This document shows, piece by piece, positions 41,135-53,651 of a stretch of 64,000 bases of DNA (positions are counted from its first letter, which is position 1; the number at the start of each line of letters is the position of its first letter). The position numbers and the translations under genes were made by a program. Below the pieces are notes generated by a model. The model worked only from the letters and a program-made list of their open reading frames with translations. It searched no databases and was not told the origin of the DNA. This stretch comes from Pseudomonas sp. ML2-2023-3. GTDB lineage: Bacteria; Pseudomonadota; Gammaproteobacteria; Pseudomonadales; Pseudomonadaceae. The stretch lies in assembly GCF_037055275.1 (NCBI RefSeq), contig NZ_CP146343.1, positions 2,390,501-2,454,500 of the forward strand, read 5' to 3'.

Positions 41135-41809
41135 TCAGACTTCGTCGGGGCTGCGCAGGTTGGTTACCTGAATACGCTGTTCACGGCGCTGTTCCTTTTG
41201 GGACGGCATCTCGGCGCGGTAAACGCCTTGCTCGCCGACAACCCAGGAAAGTGGGCGACGCTCCTGGCCAATCGACTCTTGCAAGAGCATCAAACCTTGC
41301 AGAAAAGCCTCAGGGCGGGGTGGGCAGCCTGGCACGTAAACGTCCACGGGCAGGAACTTGTCGACCCCTTGAACCACGGAGTAGATGTCGTACATGCCAC
41401 CGGAGTTGGCGCAAGAACCCATGGAAATAACCCACTTAGGCTCAAGCATTTGCTCATAGAGACGCTGAATGATCGGCGCCATCTTGATGAAGCAGGTACC
41501 GGCAATAACCATGAAATCCGCCTGACGCGGCGATGCCCGGATAACTTCGGCGCCAAAGCGTGCGATGTCGTGGGGCGCCGTGAAGGCGGTAGTCATTTCC
41601 ACGTAGCAGCAGGACAGGCCGAAGTTGTACGGCCACAGGGAGTTTTTACGCCCCCAGTTGACCGTGCCGTTCAGCACGTCTTCCAGCTTGCCCATGAAGA
41701 TGTTTTTGTGGACTTGATCTTCTAACGGATCGGCAACGGTTTCCCGTGTGCCGATCGGGTATTGCTCGTTAGGAGCATCCGGGTCGATCCTGGTGAGTTC
41801 GTATTGCAT
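41135..41809 (-). CDS. nuoB: NADH-quinone oxidoreductase subunit B
   Basis: Carries the terminal [4Fe-4S] cluster N2 that reduces quinone, 224 residues. The ligands C67, C68 (tandem cysteines in GLSCCYVEM), C133 ([11 protein letters not shown]) and C162 (PGCPPRPEA) have exactly the spacing known for N2. The ATG at 41809 ([10 protein letters not shown]) is preferred over a TTG two codons upstream; GAGG lies at the nuoA end before it. Ten bases separate it from nuoA. Confidence 0.97.
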   Translation of the reverse strand: MQYELTRIDPDAPNEQYPIGTRETVADPLEDQVHKNIFMGKLEDVLNGTVNWGRKNSLWPYNFGLSCCYVEMTTAFTAPHDIARFGAEVIRASPRQADFMVIAGTCFIKMAPIIQRLYEQMLEPKWVISMGSCANSGGMYDIYSVVQGVDKFLPVDVYVPGCPPRPEAFLQGLMLLQESIGQERRPLSWVVGEQGVYRAEMPSQKEQRREQRIQVTNLRSPDEV

Positions 41810-41819
41810 TGCCAAAGCC

Positions 41820-42233
41820 TCATTGTTTCAGCTTGGCCTGCCGCTTACGACGAGCTTCCGGTGCCCAATCAAGAGCACCCACCCGAAATAGGTAGACAAG
41901 GCCTGCCAACAGAATTGCTATGAAAACGAGAGCTTCGACGAATCCGGTCCAGCCGCTTTCGCGAACAGACACAGACCATGCAAAGAGATAGAGGGCTTCG
42001 ATATCGAAGATCACGAACAGCATCGCGACCAGATAGAATTTGGCTGAGAGCCGCAAGCGGGCGCCACCGGTGGGTAGCATGCCGGACTCGAACGGTTCGT
42101 TTTTGCTGCGACCCCAGGCTTTTGACCCGAGGAGGCTGGAGACACCGAGCATGAAGGCGCAGAGGCCGACAACGCCGAGAAGGAAAATGGCAAAGCCCCA
42201 GTTGTGGGCTATGAGTCCTGTCGCTTCGGGCAT
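41820..42233 (-). CDS. nuoA: NADH-quinone oxidoreductase subunit A
   Basis: Three-helix membrane subunit, 137 residues, first gene of the operon. Diagnostic segments are [43 protein letters not shown], with the loop that reaches toward the quinone site and the acidic FDIE. AAGGAT lies nine bases before the ATG. A candidate sigma-70 promoter lies about 90 bases upstream. Confidence 0.97.
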   Translation of the reverse strand: MPEATGLIAHNWGFAIFLLGVVGLCAFMLGVSSLLGSKAWGRSKNEPFESGMLPTGGARLRLSAKFYLVAMLFVIFDIEALYLFAWSVSVRESGWTGFVEALVFIAILLAGLVYLFRVGALDWAPEARRKRQAKLKQ

Positions 42234-42323
42234 GCTGGAAATCCTTAACAGAGAGCAAAGGTCTCTGAGCTTAAAAAGGTAATAAAGCAGTGACGTTATG
42301 TCGCAGTGCTATTGATTGCCGGG

Positions 42324-42352
42324 ATTTTATGGCTAAACACCCAGCAAGTAAA
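42324..42352 (-). promoter_or_regulatory. candidate sigma-70 promoter of the nuo operon
   Basis: Minus strand: TTTACT (42347-42352), a 17-base spacer and TAAAAT (42324-42329), 5 of 6 matches for the -10 box. The predicted transcript start near 42317 gives a leader of about 84 bases to nuoA. Not the only AT-rich possibility in this region. Confidence 0.45.
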
Positions 42353-42485
42353 TTTTCTAAGATGAATTAATTCAGTCCTTTAGTGGTATGGCCTTCCTGG
42401 AATGTGCTGTAAGCCTTGTGGCACGGGCATTACAGCGAGTTTTGTTGATTATGTTTTACAGCGCCGGTAATCAACAACAGCAACT

Positions 42486-42504
42486 CTAAATGATAATCAA
42501 TATT
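42486..42504. promoter_or_regulatory. Fur-box-like sequence upstream of nuo
   Basis: The core ATGATAATCA (42490-42499) matches the middle ten bases of the 19-base Fur box, and the flanks bring the total to about 14 of 19. It lies in a strikingly AT-rich stretch about 140 bases upstream of the proposed nuo promoter. Confidence 0.35.
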
Positions 42505-42681
42505 GTTTAAGTGCGGCGCGGTGCTTTGTACCGGTTGAAGTTGGCTTATATAAGCGCACTTCGCAAGTTTTGAACTTGGCTTTTTAACCCGGTTTCTGTT
42601 TTCGGTTATGGATCTGGGTCAGGGTTTTGTCGGATGGGCCTGATTCCTGATTCTTCTGATCCAACTCACCATTCTGATCCC

Positions 42682-42773
42682 GTAGTCGCTGCCGAGGAAC
42701 GAAGGCTGCGAGCTGTTTATATGCCGCCATGAAAATCAAAAGCTCGCAGCCTTCGTTCCTCGGCAGCGACTAC
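42682..42773. repeat. perfect 33-bp inverted repeat of the GTAGTCGCTGCCGA family
   Basis: Arms 42682-42714 and 42741-42773 are perfect reverse complements over 33 bases (outer end GTAGTCGCTGCCGAGG, inner end GCTGCGAGCT), with a 26-base centre. Perfect pairing over this length suggests a recent or maintained element. Related but diverged copies are at 50786-50915 and 25624-25769. Confidence 0.92.
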
Positions 42774-42816
42774 GTTTGGTGTTTGGTGTTTGGTGGTGGT
42801 AATGGGAGTTAGCAGG

Positions 42817-42847
42817 CAAAAAAACGCCCCGAGCCAGTCGGGGCGTC
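42817..42847 (-). terminator. Rho-independent terminator downstream of aceA
   Basis: On the minus strand ACGCCCCGA-CTGG-CTCGGGGCG-type pairing (GACGCCCCGACTGG then CTCGGGGCGT) is followed by TTTTTTTGCC. It lies about 60 bases past the aceA stop. Confidence 0.9.
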
Positions 42848-42904
42848 ATGTGCGAGGCATTGCGTTTTTGCTTTACGAGCCGGGCAATGGCCGTGGTTCC
42901 ACTA

Positions 42905-44230
42905 TCAGTGGAACTGTTCTTCTTCAGTCGAACCGGTCAGGGCAGTGACCGAAGACGAGCCACCCTGGATCACGGTGGTCATGTCGTCGAAGTAGCCGGT
43001 GCCCACTTCCTGCTGGTGAGCCACAAAGGTGTAACCCTTGGCGGCGTCAGCGAATTCCTGCTCTTGCAGTTTTACGTAGGCAGTCATGTCGTTGCGGGCG
43101 TAGTCGTGCGCCAGGTTGAACATGCTGTGCCACATGTTGTGGATGCCCGCCAGGGTGATGAACTGGTGCTTGTAGCCCATTGCCGACAGTTCGCGCTGGA
43201 ACTTGGCGATGGTCGCGTCGTCCAGGTTTTTCTTCCAGTTGAAGGAAGGCGAGCAGTTGTACGACAGCAGTTGGTCCGGGTATTCCTTTTTGATCGCTTC
43301 GGCAAAGCGACGGGCTTCGTCCAGGTCAGGCTTTGCAGTTTCGCACCAGATCAGGTCGGCATAAGGCGCATACGCCAGGCCGCGAGCGATGGCTTGATCC
43401 AGGCCGGCGCGTACTTTGTAGAAGCCTTCCTTGGTGCGTTCACCGGTTACGAACGGCTGATCGTACGGGTCGCAATCAGAGGTCAGCAGGTCGGCGGCGT
43501 TGGCGTCGGTGCGGGCCAGAATGATCGTCGGTGTGCCTGCAACGTCGGCGGCCAGACGAGCAGCGGTCAGCTTTTGCACAGCTTCCTGGGTCGGTACCAG
43601 TACCTTGCCGCCCATGTGCCCGCATTTTTTAACCGAGGCCAGCTGATCTTCGAAGTGAACGCCTGCGGCGCCTGCCTCGATCATGCTTTTCATCAGTTCG
43701 TAAGCGTTGAGAACACCGCCGAAACCGGCTTCAGCGTCTGCCACGATCGGTGCGAAGTAGTCGATATAGCCCTGGTCGCCCGGGTTTTTACCGGCTTTCC
43801 ACTGGATCTGGTCGGCGCGGCGGAACGAGTTGTTGATGCGCTTGACCACGGTTGGAACGGAGTCCACCGGGTACAGCGACTGATCCGGGTACATGGATTC
43901 GGCAGAGTTGTTGTCTGCCGCCACTTGCCAACCCGACAGGTAAATAGCCTGGATACCGGCTTTAACCTGTTGAACCGCTTGGCCCCCGGTCAGGGCGCCC
44001 ATGCAGTTGACGAAATCTTTCTCAGGACGGAAGGACGGGTGTGCGCCCTGTGTCACCAGTTTCCACAGCTTGTCGGCACCCATTTTTGCAAAGGTGTGCT
44101 CGGGTTGAACCGAGCCGCGCAGGCGGACCACGTCAGCAGCGGAGTAATCGCGAGTCACGCCTTTCCAGCGTGGGTTTTCGGCCCAGTCTTTTTCAAGGGC
44201 TGCAATTTGCTGTTCGCGTGTCAGTGCCAT
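42905..44230 (-). CDS. aceA: isocitrate lyase
   Basis: Glyoxylate-shunt enzyme that splits isocitrate into succinate and glyoxylate. Starting at [16 protein letters not shown] it has 441 residues; the active-site signature KKCGHMGGK occupies 201-209 with catalytic C203. [15 protein letters not shown] and [19 protein letters not shown] are further family segments. GAGG lies ten bases before the ATG. This is the short (about 440-residue) isocitrate lyase type. The gene is alone between its own promoter region and a terminator, with a long inverted repeat in the promoter that may be an operator. Confidence 0.97.
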   Translation of the reverse strand: MALTREQQIAALEKDWAENPRWKGVTRDYSAADVVRLRGSVQPEHTFAKMGADKLWKLVTQGAHPSFRPEKDFVNCMGALTGGQAVQQVKAGIQAIYLSGWQVAADNNSAESMYPDQSLYPVDSVPTVVKRINNSFRRADQIQWKAGKNPGDQGYIDYFAPIVADAEAGFGGVLNAYELMKSMIEAGAAGVHFEDQLASVKKCGHMGGKVLVPTQEAVQKLTAARLAADVAGTPTIILARTDANAADLLTSDCDPYDQPFVTGERTKEGFYKVRAGLDQAIARGLAYAPYADLIWCETAKPDLDEARRFAEAIKKEYPDQLLSYNCSPSFNWKKNLDDATIAKFQRELSAMGYKHQFITLAGIHNMWHSMFNLAHDYARNDMTAYVKLQEQEFADAAKGYTFVAHQQEVGTGYFDDMTTVIQGGSSSVTALTGSTEEEQFH

Positions 44231-44286
44231 GGAGATAAACCTCGTCGCATAGGTCTGGGTTGAAAAATGGTTGCTCCACCAGGCAC

Positions 44287-44299
44287 ACAACAATGTTGT
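44287..44299. promoter_or_regulatory. 13-base palindrome in the aceA leader
   Basis: ACAACA-A-TGTTGT is a perfect dyad about 57 bases upstream of the aceA start codon. It could be an operator or an mRNA hairpin. No specific regulator is assigned. Confidence 0.35.
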
Positions 44300-44421
44300 T
44301 TGAAGTGAGTGCGTGAATGGCTGCTCGCTATGGGCGGTACTGGCCCCAGGGCCTTTGCAGGGCCTCTGATCAGCGGGAGCGGGGCCATCATGCCCTTGCA
44401 TTTTTGAGGCGTCAAATGTTT

Positions 44422-44447
44422 TGTAGTGCTTTTTTAATAACACTACA
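44422..44447. promoter_or_regulatory. inverted repeat TGTAGTG-N12-CACTACA upstream of aceA
   Basis: Two perfect 7-base inverted arms (44422-44428 and 44441-44447) flank an AT-rich centre (CTTTTTTAATAA) in the aceA promoter region. The half-sites TGTAGT/ACTACA resemble those I recall for RccR, an RpiR-family repressor of aceA and glcB in P. fluorescens. The spacing should be compared with the published site. Confidence 0.5.
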
Positions 44448-44472
44448 TAATTGCGGAAAAACGACTCGTCAG

Positions 44473-45210
44473 TCAGTTTTGGCCCTTTTGGTCGAGTGCG
44501 TCGACTTTCACTCGTACAGTCATGTCATCCCGACTTTGAGTAGAGTAGGTGCGGGTTGTGGGCGATTGGCGGGATAAATTGCGGCCGCTGATGCCGGCCA
44601 GGGTTATCCATTGGCCCAGGGGGCCGCTGACTTCTGTGTCGGTACTTTGTGTTTCCACTACATCAGAACGCTCCTGGCTCATTCGGTCACGATTTGTACG
44701 GATGGACAGATGTACGGTATTTCCCGTGACGTTGGCGGTGACGTAAAACCCGCGGGTTACATCGCGGTAATCGGTCTGGCTCAGCATGCGGCCATAGGCA
44801 TCGGTCTGGCTGCTGGTCAGTGGCACGGTGCTGCCCGTCTGGATCAGGGCGGGTACGCCTTCTGTGGCTTGAATCTGTTGGGTGCCACCTTCCCGGCTGG
44901 CGGTGCTGTAGACCCGGGCATTGCTGTCGGGCGGGCTGTTATCGCTGGTATCAACACTGATCAGCAAGCGCCGGGCCGGCTTGTCGAGCTTGGCCAGCAG
45001 CTCCTGCAGGCTCTGGATTCTCGCTGCCGGGGCGTCGACGATCAGTTGATTGCCGTAGGCGCTTACTTTTCCGGTGATGCCGATATAGTCCCGGGCTATC
45101 GGCAGCAGGCTGGCGCTGGTGCGGTTTTGCAGGGTAATGACCTGGGTTTCGGCGATCGCGCTGGCGCTGACTATCAGCAGCAGACTGGCGATAAAAGGGC
45201 GTAGTGGCAT
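44473..45210 (-). CDS. secretin N-domain-like periplasmic protein
   Basis: A 245-residue exported protein: signal peptide [20 protein letters not shown], then [46 protein letters not shown]... residues, a fold like the N-terminal (NolW/STN-like) domain of secretins, where residues collapse into beta-alpha-beta repeats. The C-terminal half is Ser/Thr-rich and beta-like ([15 protein letters not shown] is reminiscent of secretin core strands), but the membrane barrel is absent. GGAG lies nine bases before the ATG at 45210. It is an orphan: no type II/IV secretion or pilus genes are near. Function unknown. Confidence 0.75.
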   Translation of the reverse strand: MPLRPFIASLLLIVSASAIAETQVITLQNRTSASLLPIARDYIGITGKVSAYGNQLIVDAPAARIQSLQELLAKLDKPARRLLISVDTSDNSPPDSNARVYSTASREGGTQQIQATEGVPALIQTGSTVPLTSSQTDAYGRMLSQTDYRDVTRGFYVTANVTGNTVHLSIRTNRDRMSQERSDVVETQSTDTEVSGPLGQWITLAGISGRNLSRQSPTTRTYSTQSRDDMTVRVKVDALDQKGQN

Positions 45211-45261
45211 CTGTGTTTTCTCCGCGGTGCTCGAGAGGGCGATGGGAAGAGTGTGGCAGAT

Positions 45262-45303
45262 AGCAAAACGCCCTGCGATCCGGGGATGGCAGGGCGTTTT
45301 GGG
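45262..45303 (-). terminator. terminator between the GNAT and secretin-like genes
   Basis: AAAACGCCCTGC and GCAGGGCGTTTT form a 12-bp perfect stem with a 12-base loop, flanked by A and T tracts, so it can work in both directions. It lies about 30 bases past the GNAT acetyltransferase stop. Confidence 0.88.
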
Positions 45304-45334
45304 GTTGCCTGGTTCTTGTGGGAGGGCGTGATGA

Positions 45335-45757
45335 TCAGCTCCCGCGCACCATATCAACGTGGGGAATCCCTGCTTCCAGGAATTCGTCGCTGACAATCTT
45401 GAAGCCCAGGCGCTCATAGAACGGCGTGGCATGCACTTGTGCGCTGAGCATTTGCTGCTTGAGGCCGCGTTTTTCAGCTTCCTCGATCGTGGCTTGCATC
45501 AACGCGTCGCCGACTTTCAGGCCGCGCCAGTCCTTGAGGACTGACACGCGGCCGATATGGCCGTCCGGCAGCAGCCGGGCGGTGCCAATCGGAAAGTCGC
45601 CTTCATAGGCCAGAAAATGCACTGCATCGGCATCGTCTGCATCCCACTCCAGTTCTGGAGGTACAGATTGTTCGGCAATAAACACCGCCTCACGAATGCG
45701 TCGAAGTTCGGCGTTGTCCTTTTGCCAGTCGGCGACACGTACGTGAATGCTATTCAT
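45335..45757 (-). CDS. GNAT-family N-acetyltransferase
   Basis: A 140-residue GCN5-related acetyltransferase. The acetyl-CoA binding motif A is in IGRVSVLKDWRGLKVGDALMQATIEEA (the R/Q-x-x-G-x-G/A loop is WRGLKVGDAL), followed by the motif B region AQVHATPFYERLGFKIVSDEFLEAGIPHV with the usual ...FYERLGF. The start MNSIHVRVADW at 45757 lies inside the last codons of roxA (8-base overlap), suggesting translational coupling. The substrate is unknown; the C-terminal GIPHVDMVR resembles ElaA-type proteins. Confidence 0.88.
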   Translation of the reverse strand: MNSIHVRVADWQKDNAELRRIREAVFIAEQSVPPELEWDADDADAVHFLAYEGDFPIGTARLLPDGHIGRVSVLKDWRGLKVGDALMQATIEEAEKRGLKQQMLSAQVHATPFYERLGFKIVSDEFLEAGIPHVDMVRGS

Positions 45758-46916
45758 CAGCGAACCCCAGGCTTCCTTGTTTAACCAGCTCACAGAGCAG
45801 GTTGCGTCCATCTTCATCGGCCAGCCATGTGCCGAGGTTGTCACTGTGCAGCGCATCGGCGGCACAAATCATTTTCAGCAGCTCGCGCAGCTTGCCCGGC
45901 AGCAGGCGGCTCTGGCCGCTGGCGAACAGCAGCAGGTCCTCATCGACTTCGGACCAGGCCAGGCGGGCGCTCGGGTTGCGGATCAGGATCGCGCCCTGTT
46001 CCAGGCTGCCCAGCAGGTCTTCTTCTTCGAGTTCAGGGCCGACCACGAGTTCCGGATAACGTGGCTCGGTCATGAACTGGCCGAACCAGGTCAGCAGCAT
46101 GCGCTCGTCGCTCATGTGCTCGGTCAGCAGGCTCTTGAGGCGGCCCAGGGCGTCGTGCTGGATCTGGTGCGGGTCGCTGACCGGCTGCGCGTCGGCGTCG
46201 GTGTAGCGGTCTTCGTCCGGCAGGTACTGGCTGAGGAAGTCGGTGAAGTGGGTCAGCACTTCAGCGGCGCTCGGCGCGCGGAAGCCCACCGAGTAGGTCA
46301 GGCAGTCGTCCACGGCGACGCCGCAGTGGGCCAGGCGCGGCGGCAGGTAGAGCATGTCGCCGGGCTCCAGGGTCCACTCGTCGGTGGCCTGGAAGTCGGC
46401 CAGGATGCGCAGGTCGGCGTGCTCCAGCAGCTTGCTCTCGGAGTCGCACATCTGGCCGATCTGCCAGTGACGCTGGCCGTGGCCTTGCAGCAGGAACACA
46501 TCGTAGTTGTCAAAGTGCGGGCCCACGCTGCCACCTGGGGCGGCGTAGCTGATCATGACGTCGTCGATGCGCCAGCTAGGCAGGAAACGGAAGTTTTCCA
46601 GCAGCTCGTTGACTTCAGGTACGAACTGGTCGACCGCTTGCACCAGCAGGGTCCATTCGCGCTCAGGCAGTTTGCCGAATTCGTCTTCAGCGAACGGGCC
46701 GCGGCGCAATTCCCATGGGCGCTCGCCGTGTTCGATGATCAGGCGCGATTCGACTTCTTCTTCAAGGGCCAGACCGGCCAGTTCGTCGGCGTCGATCGGG
46801 CTTTCGAAGTCAGGAATGGCCTGACGGACCAGCAGCGGTTTTTTCTGCCAGTAGTCGCGCATGAACTCGCGTGCAGTGATGCCGCCCAGAAGTTGAAGAG
46901 GAATATCAGGATTCAT
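45750..46916 (-). CDS. roxA: ribosomal oxygenase (50S L16 arginine 3-hydroxylase, YcfD type)
   Basis: JmjC-fold Fe(II)/2-oxoglutarate oxygenase that in E. coli hydroxylates an arginine of ribosomal protein L16. The 388 residues carry the iron triad H134 and D136 (GPHFDNYDV) and H197 (PPRLAHCGV), at spacings matching E. coli YcfD, followed by the dimerisation and winged-helix-like C-terminal part. The start at 46916 (MNPDIPLQLLGGIT) matches the family. It lies between purB and the GNAT gene; in E. coli roxA is also close to purB, supporting orthology. Confidence 0.88.
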   Translation of the reverse strand: MNPDIPLQLLGGITAREFMRDYWQKKPLLVRQAIPDFESPIDADELAGLALEEEVESRLIIEHGERPWELRRGPFAEDEFGKLPEREWTLLVQAVDQFVPEVNELLENFRFLPSWRIDDVMISYAAPGGSVGPHFDNYDVFLLQGHGQRHWQIGQMCDSESKLLEHADLRILADFQATDEWTLEPGDMLYLPPRLAHCGVAVDDCLTYSVGFRAPSAAEVLTHFTDFLSQYLPDEDRYTDADAQPVSDPHQIQHDALGRLKSLLTEHMSDERMLLTWFGQFMTEPRYPELVVGPELEEEDLLGSLEQGAILIRNPSARLAWSEVDEDLLLFASGQSRLLPGKLRELLKMICAADALHSDNLGTWLADEDGRNLLCELVKQGSLGFADE

Positions 46917-46952
46917 GTGTAACCTATTGAAAAAATGCACTTTGTAATCGGG

Positions 46953-46984
46953 AATAAAAACGCCCGGCACGGCCGGGCGTTAAT
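46953..46984 (-). terminator. Rho-independent terminator after purB
   Basis: On the minus strand ACGCCCGGCC-GT-GCCGGGCGT (stem of about 9 bp) is followed by TTTTTATTCC, about 16 bases past the purB stop and before the roxA start. Confidence 0.9.
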
Positions 46985-46999
46985 AGGTCGTTGCAGCGA

Positions 47000-48454
<1,455 letters not shown>

Positions 48455-48497
48455 TCATACGCGTATCGATTTTCAAACCTGTGCCAGCTGGCGTGCT

Positions 48498-49121
48498 TCA
48501 GTTGCCGCGCAGCATCGGATAAAGCTCTTTGAGCAGCTTGCGGCGGCTGATGACCAGCTGCCAGCGGTGGCCACCCAATTGACGCCAAAGCCGCGCTGAG
48601 CGGATACCGGCCAGCAGCAGGGCGCGAATTTTTGATGCGTTGTTCGGTTGTTGCAGGTTGCGCATGTCGCCGTGTACCTGGATTCGCTGACGCAAAGTGC
48701 TCAGGGTGTCCTGGTACAGCGCGCCACAGGCGGCCACCACGTTTTCGTGGGCCGGGCCGAAGTGCTCGACCTGGGACTGGATCTGCGGCAGGCGTTTGCC
48801 GATCAGTTCCAGCATGTCATTGCGCTTGGCCAGTTGGCGTTCAAGGCCCAGCATCGACAACGCGTAGCGCAGGGGTTCGCGCTGCAGGGTGTTGGGGTCG
48901 CGCTCAAGGGCGCCAATCAGGGCTCGATAGCCTTCTCGCAGGTTGATGTCGTCACCGCCAAACACTTCAAGCGTGTCCTTGGGGTCGCGCACCAGCAGGC
49001 TGCCGAGCATGCAGCTCAGGTCGGCCTCGCTGACCTGTCCGGTCTTGGCGATCTTGTCCACCAGCACGGCGGCCAAAAACACGCCCCCCAGGGCTACCAG
49101 TTGCTCCTGAGTGGCGTTCAT
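48498..49121 (-). CDS. hflD: high-frequency lysogenization protein HflD homologue
   Basis: A 207-residue all-helical membrane-associated protein. In E. coli HflD binds lambda CII; its normal cellular role is not clear. The start [25 protein letters not shown], the [18 protein letters not shown] segment and the C-terminal [22 protein letters not shown]...SRRKLL block are characteristic. The start at 49121 forms a 4-base ATGA overlap with the mnmA stop, preferred over an upstream in-frame start at 49145. A 127-base gap separates it from purB. Confidence 0.93.
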   Translation of the reverse strand: MNATQEQLVALGGVFLAAVLVDKIAKTGQVSEADLSCMLGSLLVRDPKDTLEVFGGDDINLREGYRALIGALERDPNTLQREPLRYALSMLGLERQLAKRNDMLELIGKRLPQIQSQVEHFGPAHENVVAACGALYQDTLSTLRQRIQVHGDMRNLQQPNNASKIRALLLAGIRSARLWRQLGGHRWQLVISRRKLLKELYPMLRGN

Positions 49122-50251
49122 GTCCGGTTGCCCTTGCTGGACCATGGCTCGGCCACTTCGATCACACCGCCGCCCAGGCAGACTTCGCCGTCATAAAACA
49201 CCACGGACTGGCCGGGAGTGACCGCCCGTTGCGGGTCGTCGAAGGTCGCGCGATATCCCGTAGCGGTTTTTTCCAGGGTGCAGGGTTGATCGCTTTGGCG
49301 ATAGCGAACCTTGGCTGTCAGGCGCAGCGGGGTGCTCAGGTCGATCGGGTTGACCCAGTAGATTTCGGAGGCGAGCAGGGCGCCGGAGAACAGCCACGGG
49401 TGATCATTGCCTTGGCCAACGATCAGTTCGTTGTGTTCCAGGTCCTTGATCAGCACGTACCACGGCTCGTCGCTGGCGTCTTTAAGGCCGCCAATGCCCA
49501 GGCCCTGGCGCTGGCCGATGGTGTGATACATCAGGCCGTGGTGGCGGCCGATCACTTCACCTTCGGTATTTTTGATCTCGCCAGGCTGCGCCGGCAGGTA
49601 TTGCTTGAGGAAGTCGCTGAAGCGGCGCTCGCCGATAAAGCAGATCCCGGTGGAGTCTTTTTTCTTCGCGGTGGCCAGATCGTGCTTTTCAGCGATCCTG
49701 CGCACTTCGGGTTTTTCCAGTTCGCCGACCGGAAACAGGGTCTTGGCGATTTGCTCGCCGCCAACGGCGTGCAGGAAGTAGCTTTGGTCCTTGTTAGGGT
49801 CCAGGCCCTTGAGCAGTTCGGTGCGGCCATCGATGTCGCGACGGCGCACGTAATGGCCGGTGGCGATCAAGTCGGCACCGAGCATTACGGCGTAGTCGAG
49901 GAACGCCTTGAACTTGATTTCGCGGTTGCACAGGATGTCCGGGTTCGGCGTGCGACCGGCCTTGTATTCGGCCAGGAAGTGCTCAAACACGTTGTCCCAG
50001 TACTCGGCAGCAAAATTGGCGGTGTGCAGCTTGATGCCAATTTTGTCGCACACGGCCTGGGCGTCTGCCAGATCATCCATGGCGGTGCAGTAATCAGTAC
50101 CGTCGTCTTCCTCCCAGTTCTTCATGAACAGGCCTTCCACCTGGTAGCCCTGCTCCATGAGCAGAACGGCGGAAACGGAAGAATCGACACCGCCGGACAT
50201 GCCGACGATGACGCGCTGCTTTTCGGGGGCGACTAGGGCTGGATCACGCAT
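49118..50251 (-). CDS. mnmA: tRNA-specific 2-thiouridylase
   Basis: Adenylates and thiolates U34 of Lys, Glu and Gln tRNAs. The 377 residues contain the PP-loop SGGVDSS (19-25), the conserved cysteines C108 (PDILCN) and C204 (STGICF) that carry out persulfide transfer, and the downstream [15 protein letters not shown] and [19 protein letters not shown] segments. Its stop overlaps the hflD start. Confidence 0.97.
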   Translation of the reverse strand: MRDPALVAPEKQRVIVGMSGGVDSSVSAVLLMEQGYQVEGLFMKNWEEDDGTDYCTAMDDLADAQAVCDKIGIKLHTANFAAEYWDNVFEHFLAEYKAGRTPNPDILCNREIKFKAFLDYAVMLGADLIATGHYVRRRDIDGRTELLKGLDPNKDQSYFLHAVGGEQIAKTLFPVGELEKPEVRRIAEKHDLATAKKKDSTGICFIGERRFSDFLKQYLPAQPGEIKNTEGEVIGRHHGLMYHTIGQRQGLGIGGLKDASDEPWYVLIKDLEHNELIVGQGNDHPWLFSGALLASEIYWVNPIDLSTPLRLTAKVRYRQSDQPCTLEKTATGYRATFDDPQRAVTPGQSVVFYDGEVCLGGGVIEVAEPWSSKGNRT

Positions 50252-50310
50252 AAGGTTTCAATGAGTGTCTTGAAAAAGGACGCGATTCTAGCAGGCCCGA
50301 GCGCTCAAGG

Positions 50311-50757
50311 CTAAACCGAAGGGCGGATTAACGTCAGGTCGAACAGTTTACCGTCCAGATAATCGTCGATGCACTGCAGGGTAAGCTCGCTGCGCCAGCG
50401 TTCACGCTGGGCTATCAGCTCGTCGCGGGTCAGCCACAGCGGGCCGATAATGCCCGTGTCCAGTTGGTATTCGGGGTGGTGCTTGATGGCCTTGCCGGCA
50501 AAGCAGATACGCTGGTAGGTCACGCCATTGCTGGGGGCGGTATACAGGTAAATGCCGATCACGCCGGTCAGTTCGACGTCGTAACCGGTTTCTTCGAGGG
50601 TTTCGCGGATGGCGGCCTCGATCAGGCTTTCGTTCGGGTCCAGATGCCCGGCCGGTTGGTTGAGCACGGCGAGGTCGCGCTTGAGCTCTTCAACCATCAG
50701 GAAGCGGCCATTGTCTTCGACGACAGTGGCGACGGTGATGTGGGGTTTCCATTCCAT
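50311..50757 (-). CDS. nudJ: Nudix hydrolase, NudJ type
   Basis: A 148-residue Nudix phosphohydrolase; E. coli NudJ, at the same position beside mnmA, hydrolyses HMP-PP and nucleoside triphosphates. The Nudix box runs from about G37 to G58 (PAGHLDPNESL...RETLEETGY) with the metal-binding E52, E55 and E56. The ATG at 50757 is preferred to a GTG nine bases upstream because AAGGAG is eight bases before the ATG and would be too close to the GTG. Directly upstream of mnmA (59-base gap). Confidence 0.88.
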   Translation of the reverse strand: MEWKPHITVATVVEDNGRFLMVEELKRDLAVLNQPAGHLDPNESLIEAAIRETLEETGYDVELTGVIGIYLYTAPSNGVTYQRICFAGKAIKHHPEYQLDTGIIGPLWLTRDELIAQRERWRSELTLQCIDDYLDGKLFDLTLIRPSV

Positions 50758-50785
50758 ATTGTTCACTCCTTGGGGGTGAGATGTT

Positions 50786-50915
50786 GTAGTCGCTGCCGAA
50801 GGCTGCGTTCGGTTGCGAAGAAATCGTTATGCCGTGTAAAGAGTTTGACCGAGAGATCGCATGCGTTGATTTTACGCCGGCTTCGCCGTCGATCGCAGCC
50901 TTCGGCAGCGACTAC
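50786..50915. repeat. inverted repeat of the GTAGTCGCTGCCGA family, diverged centre
   Basis: GTAGTCGCTGCCGAAGGCTG at 50786-50805 (continuing CG) pairs with CGCAGCCTTCGGCAGCGAC at 50894-50912 (continuing TAC). The 22-base arms are perfect; the 86-base centre is unique. It lies between idh and nudJ. Confidence 0.9.
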
Positions 50916-50931
50916 AGGGTTGCGAGCACCG

Positions 50932-50967
50932 TAAAAACACAAACCCCGGCGTCGTGGGCCGGGGTCT
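50932..50967 (-). terminator. Rho-independent terminator after idh
   Basis: On the minus strand ACCCCGGC-CCACGAC-GCCGGGGT is followed by TTGTGTTTTTAC, 20 bases past the idh stop. Confidence 0.88.
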
Positions 50968-50986
50968 GTGGTGTTGCCTGTTGCTC

Positions 50987-53218
<2,232 letters not shown>

Positions 53219-53539
53219 TTAACTCTCTTCTTTGCTGAGCGTGCTCAGATACTCGAGATGCGCAGGGTAGGCGCTTTCGTTCACAGTGAACAATGAGCCG
53301 AAAGTCGAGGTTCTTCGCGGTGATTGAATGCATCAGTAGAGCGTCAAGCGGTCGAGCCGGGGTAACGGCTCAGCCTTTCTAGGCCTGAAAGACTCATTCC
53401 AGTAGGTGTTTCACTGTGACTCCGTGGTCACCGGCGCAGTATACATAGGTCACTAAGGTTGCTGCGAGGGGGGCGGCCTATCACGAATCATCAATTGGTC
53501 TAAGTCCCTGCGTCAAAATGCCCTTATTGTTGGTGCTTT

Positions 53540-53561
53540 AGCCCGTGTTTGCGGGTTTTTT
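53540..53561 (+). terminator. orphan plus-strand terminator
   Basis: CCCG (53542-53545) pairs with CGGG (53552-53555), extended by G-T and A-T pairs, followed by six T. It would stop a plus-strand transcript, yet no plus-strand gene lies upstream within the window for many kilobases. Confidence 0.6.
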
Positions 53562-53597
53562 CGGCAATCTTCACCTTTCTCCCAGATGGAGCAGGCA

Positions 53598-53643
53598 TAA
53601 AAAAACCGGCCGGTTCAATGATTGAATCGGCCGGTTTTCTTTT
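53598..53643 (-). terminator. Rho-independent terminator after cspD
   Basis: Minus strand: AAAACCGGCCGATTCAAT and ATTGAACCGGCCGGTTTT form a long stem with one mismatch region, followed by a T run. It begins about eight bases past the cspD stop. Confidence 0.92.
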
Positions 53644-53651
53644 GCAGTGGG

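Larger units (their letters stand above)
42234..42904. other. non-coding region between nuoA and aceA
   Basis: About 670 bases without a gene. From nuoA outward: a candidate promoter, an AT-rich segment (about 42300-42620) with a Fur-like box and a TTATATAAGC sequence, a 33-bp perfect inverted repeat (42682-42773), then the aceA terminator (42817-42847). Since aceA reads toward nuoA on the same strand, this region must hold all nuo promoters. Confidence 0.6.
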
